Assembly: GCA_026214975.1 (NCBI GenBank)
Contig: CM047805.1
Coordinates: 107,999,845 to 108,063,844, forward strand
Reading direction: 5' to 3'
Length of the DNA: 64,000 nt
From: Gentiana macrophylla
Taxonomy: Eukaryota; Streptophyta; Magnoliopsida; Gentianales; Gentianaceae
The notes below the pieces were generated by a model. The model did no database searches, was not told where the DNA came from, and saw nothing but the letters and a program-made list of their open reading frames with translations. Of this stretch, positions 1-9,432 are shown one piece after another. How positions within the stretch are numbered: position 1 is the stretch's first letter; each line of letters opens with the position of its first letter. The position numbers and the translations under genes were made by a program.

Positions 1-1773
1 GATCTTCTTCTTCTTCTTGGATTTTAGACTGAGTACCATCTTCTATTACCATCTATTGCTGATTATCAGTTCCTTCTGCTTCTTTCTGATTGTCAGTTAA
101 CTGATTCTCAACTGGCAATCCTTCCTGCTGAGTAACAGTTTGCTCAATTTGTTCTTCAGGTTGAGTGTCTGACTGCAAAAATGTACTCTTTTACTCTTCA
201 TTCCTTGAATCATCATCGTTACCATCATCTTTCTTCTTTTAAACTTCTTTCGGTATAGATGATGTAACTGATCTTCTTTTCTGCTCTAGATCCTGGAATC
301 TCTTATAGCATTTGGTGAGAAATTCCTCCATAGGGAATAATGCATATAAGTCTTCAACTTCAAGGCTGTCCAAAAACAATTTTTCTTCATTCTGCAGAGC
401 TTCCTTGAAAGAATCACGAGAATCTTAAGTCATGAGCTTCATCTTCATTAGATTGATAATTCTAGTTGGATTGAAGATGTTGTCGGGTTGTTGCTGAGTT
501 ATCTGATGCTGAGATTGTTGTTGCTCTTCATCAACATCCATAACGGAAACTTTTTTCTCTGATGTCTGCTTCTTGTGAGAAACATCTTCAGCAACCTGAA
601 TGACTTCAGTTGTCAATTGTTGTTCCCCCTCAATTGCTGCTAACTGACTTGAAGTACCTGTGAACAAGCGTCTTCCAGCTGATTTTTCCTTCTGTGAGTC
701 AGCCTTCCGCTTGACTCATTTGTGTTCAGCTATTTGCTGAGACACAGTTTTCTTATTGGCTTCAGGTTGGGAAGTCTTCATCCTTGAACTTACAACTGCT
801 GCAATTTTCTCGGTGGTTGAAGATGTAGTTGCAGTTTGTTCTAGCTTCTTCCCATCACTGAGTCTCTTCAAATAATGCTGAACAATTCTGCTGAGTGTCT
901 TCTTTAGTCGAAATCTTCCATCAGTTTGTCTTCCTTCAGCTTGGGCTTTGCTGACACTTGCTACTTCATCTAAGTGTTGCTGCTTGATCTGATTGAACAC
1001 ATATCCTGCCCAATTGAACTCAAGTTCATCCCATATGATGTTCATCAGATATATCGCATCTTCAAACAATTTACTTAGTCCTTTATAACTACAAATAACA
1101 TGTCTGCTTATCCATTTGCTGAGGAGTGCAAATTCGGGTTTAAGACTTTTGATATGTGTCTCAACATCTGCTGGTTCCTTTGTTACTGAGATTTGAGTGA
1201 GAAAGGCTTCCTTTTTTAGTGGAAAACATTCCAAGTCTATTGATTTTACAAGTGGTTGGTTGAAATCAAATAGCTGCCTTATGATTAATTACTACAGTGA
1301 CGATTACCCTTTCTCCACGATCTTTTGTCACCAGGGAGTTCCTTATCAGCCTCATATTCTCCCAGAACTTCAAAATCCCTTCCAAGTCATGAACTTTTGT
1401 GATTTTACTTCCAAGATATTTTTCAACCCTTGAAGATTCTTCATCTTTTCGTAAATATAGCTTGTGAGAAGAGTGTTATTTCACATTTCTTCATATTCTT
1501 CTAAAGAGAGACTGTCCAACTCAGTGAATAATCTTTCTTCTTGTGTCTGTTTGGATACTGCCAGTGTAGAAATTTTCCGAGTTTTGAAAAATAATAAAAT
1601 TTTTGGCTTTCGGGGAGAGATAAAGTTTGAATTTTTCTTTTTGTGTAAAGGGAGATATGAAAATGTTTAGATGTATAGAGTGGGTTTGACGGTTTGTGAT
1701 TTGAATGCACGATCTTCTGAAAGATTTGTACCACCTTTTCTAACTCCACTAATGCTTTGTATATCCGATACAT
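1..1773 (-). pseudogene. Extra post-pol reading frame of copia A, interrupted
   Basis: Downstream of RNase H, several minus-strand frames follow in series (1773-1501, 1234-716, 667-425, and a stop-broken stretch to base 1). The first part has a basic, aromatic-rich start (MYRIYKALVELEKV). The middle part looks alpha-helical (KWISRHVICSYKGL, WDELEFNWAGYVFNQIKQQ). The C-terminal half is low-complexity, rich in Q, E, T and S. SIRE/Maximus elements are known to carry an additional frame after pol, sometimes called env-like; I see no convincing signal peptide or membrane anchor here, so an envelope role is not supported. At least two frameshifts and several stops show decay. Function unknown. Confidence 0.5.
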
Positions 1774-2086
1774 GTACTATCTGACATTTTTGGGGGTCTA
1801 CACGCAACAGGTTCTGACATAAACGGCGGTAATTTAATGCGATGTAACTATTGTCGGTTTTAACCTTTACTTTTGATTTTCTTTCACTGGATTAAAACTG
1901 ACTAAGATCAGTTCTTTGGTGTGTTCAGTTCAGTCAATTCTTCAGTTCAGTAGGTCAGTTTGAGATTATTGATGTCAATAACTGATCTGTCAATTGAGCG
2001 CACCCAGCATGACAAAGATCAATCACTTTGACAAATCTATGAGCTTAAACTGACTTAACTGACTTTGATAATTCCCAATTCAGTTC
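1774..2086 (-). other. Non-coding spacer between pol and the extra frame of copia A
   Basis: About 310 bases with no sustained reading frame. It is rich in CAGTT/AACTG words of the kind that also fill the LTR of this family. It contains no clear polypurine tract. It is most simply an untranslated stretch between pol and the third frame. Confidence 0.4.
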
Positions 2087-5000
2087 TCAATTTTTTGCAA
2101 ACCTTTCTTTGTCCAGTGGTTTGGTTAAAATGTCACCCAACTGATCTTCAGTTGGGACGTAGAGAACTGTAACGTCCTTTTTCTCTACATGATCCCTTAT
2201 AAAGTGATGTCTTACATCAATATGCTTAGTCCTTGAGTGCAAAACTTGATTGTCAGTTATGGCTATTGCACTTGTATTATCACACATTATAGGAATCAGT
2301 CCTTCTTCTATCCCATAATCTCTTAACTGTTATCTGATCCATAAAACTTGAGCACGACAGCTTCCAACCGCTATATACTCAGCTTCAGCTGTTGATATTG
2401 AGATTGAGTTTTGTTTCTTACTGAACAATGACACAAGTCTATTTCCTAGTAACTGACATCTGCCTGAAGTACTTTTTCTGTCCACCTTGCATCCAGCATA
2501 ATCTGAGTCTGAGTAGGATATCAGTTTGAATTCTCCTTCCTATGAGTACCATATCCCTACTCTTTCTGTGTCTTTCAAATACTTAAAGGTTTTTTTGACA
2601 ACTGTGCGATGACTTTCTTTGGGTCTTGATTGAAATCTGGCGCAAACACCAACTGCAAAGGATATGTCTGGTCTACTTACTGTGAGATAGGGTAGACTTC
2701 AAATCATTCTTCTGTAGAGAGTTTGATCCACATCTTTGCCATTGTTGTCTTCATCAAGTCTGATTTTGGTTCCAATAGGTGTTGCAATGCCAGCTGATTT
2801 CTCCATTCCAAATTTTTTTTATCAGTTATCTGGTATACTTAGTTTGATGAATGAAAATCCCATCATCCATTTGCTTAACTTGTAATCCAAGAAAGTAATT
2901 CTGTTCTCGTATCATAGTCATTTGAAATTTGCTCTTCATCAAACTTGCAAATTTCTCACAGAGTTGTTCATTTTTAGATCCAAAAATAATGTCATCGACA
3001 TAGATTTGAACTAGGAGAGTACTTTCTTCCACTTTCATCCTGAACAAGGTTGTATCAATGGTTCATTTCATAAAACCATTACCCACCAAAAACTGAGACA
3101 GAGTTTCATACCAAGATCTGGGTGCCTGTTATAGTCCATAAGGTGCTTTTCTCAGTTTGAAAACTTTGTCAGCTTGATCATTGATTTCAAATCCAGGCGG
3201 TAGTTGTACATAGACTTCTTCTTCAAGTATCCCATTCAAAAATGCACTTTTAACGTCCATCTGGTATACTATGAATTTCTTGTGAGCTGCAAAGGCAAGA
3301 TATATCCTGATTGCCTCTAATCTTGCTACTGGGGCATAAGTTTCATCGAAGTCTATCTTTTCTGCATGTGAATAACCTTTTGCTACAAGTCTGGCCTTAT
3401 TTCTGACAATGTTCCATCTTCATCAAGCTTGTTTCTGAATACCCACCTAGTGCCTATTATGTTGACATGATCTGGTTTATCCACCAATTCCCAAACTTCA
3501 TTTCTCTCAAATTCGTTAAGTTCTTCTTGCAAGGCTAGGATCCACTCTGGATCATTTAAAGCTTCTTCAATTTCGTTTGGTTCAGACTGAGATAGAAAGC
3601 ATGCTATCATAGCATCTAGCTGATGTCTTGTCCGAACAACTTCTTGGAAATTACCAATCACCTGTTCTTTAAGGTGATCTTTCATCCATTGATGTACTGG
3701 GGGTTGCATCAAGAGGTCTTCATTTTGTTGAATTGGTTCTTCTTGAGCTTGATCAATTTGAGTTGGATCAGTTTCCTGTTGGTTTTCAGTGGCAGGTTCT
3801 GTTACTGGCAATTGAGACTGATCCTGATCTGAAGAATCTGAGATCCTTAAACTTCCAATATCTATAAAAACTGGTTCTGGAGTTTTTTCTGACTGAGACT
3901 GAGAAACTGGTTCTTCTTTATCTTCAATTGTATCTCCAGTAAAGTTTGGTTCATCAAAAAACACATGTATTGATTCTTCGTGCTTGAGTGTTCGTTTGTT
4001 TAACACTCTAAAAGCTTTACTGAAACTTGAATATCCCAGAAATATTCCTTCATCACCTTTGCGATGAAAAACCTTAAGTTGATCCTTCCCATTATTGGGA
4101 ATAAAGCATTTCCTTCCAAAGGTATGAAAATATAAGACAATTGGTTTTCTTCCATTCCAAACCTCATAAGGTGTCTTTTCATGTCTTTTGTTCATGAGAG
4201 CTCGATTCTGAGTGTAGTAAGCTGTATTTAGTGCTTCTGCCCAATATTTTTCTGGCAGTTTTGATTCATAAATCATTGTCCTTTCAGCTTCTTTGAGTAT
4301 TCTATTTCTCCATTCAGTTACTCCATTCTGCTGAGGTGTTGTTGTAGCTGCAAGCTGATGTAATACTCCATTTCTCCACAATACTCAATGATTATATTGT
4401 TGAGAAATTTAGTTTCTTTATCAGATCTAATCTTGACCACTGTAACTCCTTTCTAATTCTAGAGTCTCTTGAGAAGTTCTGTGAGCTGTTGCTTGGTTTC
4501 ACTTTTCTTAGACATGAAGATAACCCATGTATATCTTGAATAGTCATCAACTACCATCAAGGTGTATTTCTCTCTGCTAACACTGATTGGCGTAATTGGT
4601 CAAAATAAGTCCATATGCATCAGTGCTAAAACTCAGGTTGTTGAGTGTTGAAACTTAGTCTTGAAACTTGCTTTGGTTTGCTTCCCTTGTTTACATGCAT
4701 CACACAAGTTGTCTTTCTTGAATGACATCTCTAGTAGTCCGATCACCAAGTTCTTCTTGACTAGTAAGTTGATACCATCAAAATTGATGTGACTCAGTTT
4801 CTTGTGCCACAACCAATTGAGTCCTGACTTGGTATGCTCAATTAAACAAGTTTCTGAAACTGTGGTAGACCAATATACAACATACATATTCTCTTTCCTA
4901 CTTCCAGCAAGAACTACTTGGAATGTTGTTTCATTGACACGATGCAGAAATATTTGTCAGAGGTTACTTTGTATCCCATGTCACAAAATTGACTAGTGTG

Positions 5001-5220
5001 GAGGAGATTGTAGTGCAGTCCTTCCATATAAGATACATGCTTGATTGTAAGTCCATTTTAACCAACATTCCATAACCTCTTGTAAATCCTGGTTTGTCCC
5101 TGCTTCCAAAATTTACTCTGGGTCCATCTTTGACTACAAAATCAACTTGACAGTCCTTGCTCCTTGTCATATGTCTTGAGCATCCACTGTCAAAATACCA
5201 AATATCCTGCAAGACAAATT
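2087..5220 (-). pseudogene. copia A pol: protease, integrase, reverse transcriptase, RNase H
   Basis: This is the polyprotein that matures Gag, integrates cDNA and copies RNA into DNA. On the minus strand: protease with the aspartic motif DSG in WYFDSGCSRHMT (about 5205); GAG-pre-integrase HKKLSHINFDGINLL with the zinc motif C-x2-C (CDACKQGKQ, about 4690-4810); integrase core ending PQQNGVTEWRNRILKEAERT (about 4330), where the expected catalytic Glu is at TEWRN; a Q/E-rich linker (3700-3960); the RT N-terminal domain WILALQEELNEFERNEVWEL (about 3490-3550); RT catalytic YVDD (about 2990-3003), which is intact; and an RNase H end with MCDNTSAI and RTKHIDVRHHFIRD (2087-2287). Frames change repeatedly and stops occur, for example between 3383 and 3047. 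It is therefore a pseudogene, although the RT active-site residues survive. Confidence 0.85.
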
Positions 5221-5368
5221 AAAATGTTTTAGGTACCCAACTCTGTTTGGGTCCGTAGGGGTCATTTGTCAGTGCAACTCAAGGGATATTTCCATAAGGT
5301 CTTCTCTGGAAATTGTTGCACTTGTTTTCACATATGTAAGCAACACTCCCATAGTATCTATTCTTGGA

Positions 5369-7380
5369 TTATGCCTTATTTATATGATTTCTCAAGTCTT
5401 TTGGCTGAAACTGAATAATAACTATCATTATGTTTATACTGAGGTCTATGTTGACTTCGGTACTGAGGTTTCTACTGAGGATTGGGGTAAGTCCTTTGCT
5501 AAGTCTTGGACTGAAACTTATGATAAGTTTTCTATCTAGAATGATTGTTCCTATCAGTTTTATTAATGGTTCAGAAAAATTCCAATCATCATCAGTGGGG
5601 TATAGCCTTCCTTTACCCCTGACTGTGTGAATCTTTGAATTTTTAACATTCTTAGATTTACTCTGACTAAAAATTTTCTGGTTCTTAACATGATCAACTT
5701 TTGTAGATCTAGCAGTTGATCCACTATTCATGTTTCCTTGATGTGCAGCTGATTTACATTTAGGTCTGCTTTTGTAATTCAACGTAGGTGACTTCTTGGA
5801 AAACTGATGTTGAGACTGAGGTTATTCACATAGAATTTGTTTTACTGGTTCAACAATCTTCTCAGTTTGAGGAAATTTCGTGGCTATGAACTTAACGCCA
5901 GTTTTGACATTAGGTTCAGCAACTTTGCTCGTTCCTTCCTTCGAAGTTTGTTGTGTATCAAATCCTAAGCCAGCTCTGTCTCCATATGGCTTTCCGGATT
6001 TGAATCAAGTAGCTGAACTTGATTGAGCAAAAGATTCCGTTGCTGCTGCTGATGCAATAGGCTGATACTGACTCTTTCCCTTGTCAGTTCTGGTCAGTTT
6101 CAACGTGTTCAATTCAGCTTTCAATCTTTCAACTTCTAGAATTGGACATTCTTTTTTCAGCTTTAATTGACTCATAACCAGCTTGTATAGTCACCAGCTG
6201 ATTCATCAATTCCTCAAGAGTTTCTTCTAATTCGATTTTCTAGGATTGAAGTTAGCGATTGAAGAACAAGCTTTTGCATGGAAATCATCTCCGAGCTATA
6301 CTTAGAGTTAGATTCACATACTTTATTTTGATATTCCATGTGAGCCATTAGAGTTGTATCATCTGATAGTCTTTCTGTACCAGCTTCATAGTCTGACTCA
6401 TCTCCACTAGGAGAGCTCTTCTACCAGTCTTCGTTCTTTGAATCTTCTTACGATCGACTCTGGACATTCAGCTTTGTAATGTCCAGGCTTTTTGATCTTA
6501 AAGAAAATATACTCGTCATCTTTCCTTTTCTCAGGAGTCTTTTTAATGTACTTCCGAGTGACATGAAGTCCATTTTTCATTCTTTGAATTCTATTCATCA
6601 TTAAAGCCATATGCTCTTCCATCTCATCTAACTGTTGAAGATTGCTAGATGATGTTTGTTGAATTTCATTGGATGTTGCTGCAAGGGCTATTGTCATGGG
6701 TTCCTCCAGAGCTTTGATTATTGTTGATGTGCTTATGAAGTCTTCACTGAATTCATAAGCTTTCAGATATGTGAAGATTTTGAAGGAATCTTCTATATCG
6801 AGTCTTCTTGACTCTTCCATTGCTGTGACCTTTATTTTCCAGGTCATAGGTAAAGCCTTCAAGATTCTTGTGTTGATTTCTTTCTTGGTATATTCAATCT
6901 TGAGTAGTGCTACTTCGTCTATGATAGCGCAGAATCTTGTTTCCATCTGATCGATGTTTTCACCTAACTTCATCTTGAAATTTTAAAACTTCTGTTTGGC
7001 AACTGAGATTTTTTTTCTTTAATAGAGTCAGTTCCTTCACAAACCAGCTGAAGTTTTTCCCATATTTCTTTTGCAGTTGTGCAATTCTTGACCTTCAAAT
7101 ACATGTTGCTGTCGAGAGTTCTGAGGATGATGTCCATGGAAACGTTATTCCGATTGTTCCTTTTTAGATCATCATTGTTCCATTCGCTCTTGGGCTTTGG
7201 GACTATAACTTGGTCACCATTAACAGTTTATATGTGAGTGATTTGGATAGGTCCATCAGTAAGTACGTCCATCATCTCAACATGAGTGGCTGCTAGAAAA
7301 GCCTACAAACGATGCATGTATTCATCAAATATGTCCTTGTTGCACGTCAGCATCTGTCTGGCATACTGATTGTTATCCAT
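5369..7380 (-). pseudogene. copia A gag with damaged zinc knuckle
   Basis: Gag forms the particle that packages the element RNA. The start is ATG at 7380, reading MDNNQYARQMLTCNKD, just downstream of the LTR. The UBN2-type gag domain lies at about 6970-6600 (MKLGENIDQMETRF, ILKALPMTWKIKVTAMEE). The zinc knuckle should be C-x2-C-x4-H-x4-C, but the two leading cysteines are replaced (FFKIKKPGHYKAEC, near 6480), so RNA binding is probably lost. Stops interrupt the N-terminal half. A basic linker (5782-5369) with KGRLYPTDDDW leads into protease; the copia gag fragment at 55341-55619 has the matching GNRRLYPSEDDW. Confidence 0.75.
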
Positions 7381-7513
7381 TGTGTGAGTGAATGAGAAAT
7401 GGATTATGTAAAGACCGGAAACTGAAAAACTGAACTTTTTTAGGAGAACAAGTAGAGGAGATAACTAAAGAAAGTGACTTGTTATCAATAGCGTGTTAAT
7501 GAACACTACCAAT

Positions 7514-8170
7514 TATTGGTCCCTTGGAAAGGCTGACACAAGTTTAAAAGGGGGGGGGGGGTGAATAAACTGTCACCAAAAATCTAGATCTAAAACGATT
7601 AAGGTTAAGTTTTAACTTGTGTGGAGTTGAGCTGACTAAGCTGAGTCTAAGTCAAACCGACTTATAACAAAACTGAGTCAACCGGCAGCGGATATAAGTT
7701 TTAGTTTTTATCTGGATCTTGTTGTTTCTAAAAAAAAGCTGAGTATGCTAAACTGAATTCTGGTGAACCCTCAGTTCTTCAATTCAACAATTGAATCTAC
7801 GTCCCTCAGTTCTTCATTTACTAAGTTTGTTCCCTCAGCCTTCAGTTCTAGATAAGTCAACCGAGTCTGTGTCCCTCAGTGAAATTACATTCTTAAGTTT
7901 TGAGTAAACTTCAGTTCTTGGTTTTGAGTGACATATTCAGTTTTATGTCATGTTCCAATTTTCAGTTTTACGACACTTCTATCTATTACGGTGCTTGTCT
8001 GATACAACCTATACAATTATCAGACTCTAGTAAAATCTATACATTCAGTTCTAGACATCTTTTAGCTTTTCACTTTAACAACTAGTTTGAGCACTTCATC
8101 AATGGGGTTTAAACAAACAAGTAACTAAATAAGATGAATCGTCATCAAAACTAAAATTTTATTTCTAACA
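7514..8170 (-). repeat. 5' LTR of copia A, internally deleted (657 bp)
   Basis: Read on the minus strand, it starts TGTTAGAAATAAAATTTTAG and ends in CCAATA, where a canonical LTR would end CCAACA. Both ends align with the intact solo LTR at 38739-40445, including the C-rich tract (poly-G on the plus strand at 7550-7562) and the TTTCCAAGGGACCA end. It is about 1 kb shorter. The missing part includes the TATAAATA promoter seen in the solo LTR at 39519, so this LTR probably could not drive transcription. Confidence 0.8.
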
Positions 8171-8484
8171 AATGAAGATGGTACATATAGCATTGGAAAT
8201 CCAACCCTAACCCACATAACAACCAAACCAGATAATGACTGAAATACCCAGAGGTAACTTTATCAAAAACGGAAAACCATGCAGACATGTTCCCCAAGTA
8301 TAACTGAGAACCAACTCTGCAAACCAAGATCAGTAGATTATCAGTCTGCTAACCCCATTCATCAGAACACCAGACTCAGCAGACACCTTCAGGCCCTGCT
8401 GACCACCATAGTTTTCACACAAATTCAACAGATTATCCAACTCAGCTGACCGAACGTAGTAGCATAGTTTAAGTCAAAATAACA
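8171..8484 (-). repeat. Partial 3' LTR of copia B1, cut by copia A
   Basis: It aligns with the 15168 side of the complete LTR at 14676-15168, sharing the words ACCAGACTCAGCAGACACC and CATATAGCATTGG. The right border at 8484 is followed by the purine-rich tract on the minus strand (plus-strand AAATCTCCACCTTGAC). The left part of the LTR is missing because copia A inserted at 8170/8171. Confidence 0.75.
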
Positions 8485-9432
8485 AATCTCCACCTTGACT
8501 TCAACATCACGTAAACTGACCAGACGCACAACTAAGTGCCAGATTCCCTCTTTGTCTTTAGATTTGAATACCTCAGCAGAACCCCACCTTCAGCTGAGTA
8601 TTCTCAAATTCAAATTATTAGCTTTATATTCAGCAAGTCCTGACACAGTTGAAACATGCCCTTTGGAACTTGTTTAGTCAACATATCAGTAGGATTAACA
8701 TCAGTGATGATCTTCTCCACTTTGACCCTCATCTCATTCCTCAGAAAATGGTACATAACATCAGTAGGCTTGGTTATCTCATGATGAACCTAATCCTTAG
8801 CGAAACATAATGCACTAAGACTGTCACAATACACTCTGGCTTGATCTTGATGTAGACATGGATCATTGACTAGCCCTTTTAACCAAATTTCTTACTTCAC
8901 TACTTTTGTCAATGCCATGCATTATGCTTCAGTAGTAGGTAATGTCATTGTACCCTATAAAGTTACCTTCCAAATTACCATAGAACCACCCAAAGTAAAC
9001 ACATACCCAGTCATAGATCATATGTTGTCCACATCAGAAGCATAATCAGAATCACAGTACCCCGTGACAAAACATTGAGTACCACCTCCATAAATGAGTC
9101 CAATATCAATTGTACCCCTAAGGTACTTAAATATCCCTTACACTGCCTTCCAGTGTTCCTTTCCAGGTTGAGCCATAAACCTGCTAGCAACAGTGACAGC
9201 CTGAGCAAAATCAGGCCTAGTACAGACCATGTTATACATTAAACTGCCCACTACACTAGCATATGTACCTCTTGACATGAATTTTTCTCTTCAGCTATAG
9301 ACAAATGTAGATTTGGTGCCATTCTAGTATCTATAGGTTTGGCTACTGACAAGCCAAACTTGGATAATACCTTTTCAATATACCCATTCTGAGACAATAA
9401 CAACTTTCCCTGCTTCCTAACTCTATAGATCT
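8485..9432 (-). pseudogene. copia B1 RT C-terminus and RNase H remnant
   Basis: Minus-strand peptides include KQGKLLLSQNGYIEKVLSKFGLSVAKPIDT (as two adjoining pieces), the RT C-terminal landmark of Tork-type copia elements, then RPDFAQAVTVA near 9210 and a degraded RNase H with AFTKAS-like and HHEITKPTDVMYHFL-like sequence down to 8700. Several stops. It parallels 15169-16133 and 44415-45375 closely, so it belongs to the same family. Confidence 0.75.

Larger units (their letters stand above)
1..8170 (-). mobile_element. SIRE-lineage Ty1/copia retrotransposon (copia A), 3' end outside window
   Basis: Reading the minus strand downward from 8170, the order is 5' LTR, gag, protease, integrase, reverse transcriptase, RNase H, then an extra reading frame. 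This protease-integrase-RT order is copia. The RT motif YVDDIIFGS and the long gag followed by a post-pol frame suggest the SIRE/Maximus lineage. The LTR joins sequence of a copia B LTR at 8170/8171 (compare about 14850-14870), so A inserted into that LTR. The 5-base flank on the right is AATGA; the matching flank lies before base 1. Many stops and frameshifts mean the element is no longer autonomous. The 3' LTR is outside the window. Confidence 0.85.

Noticed and set aside
7550..7562. Poly-G/poly-C tracts (7550, 9692, 40396, 45617) as assembly gaps or G-quadruplex genes
   Set aside because: Those at 7550, 40396 and 45617 sit at equivalent positions near LTR ends of related families and are part of the LTR sequence; the 9692 run is inside another LTR.
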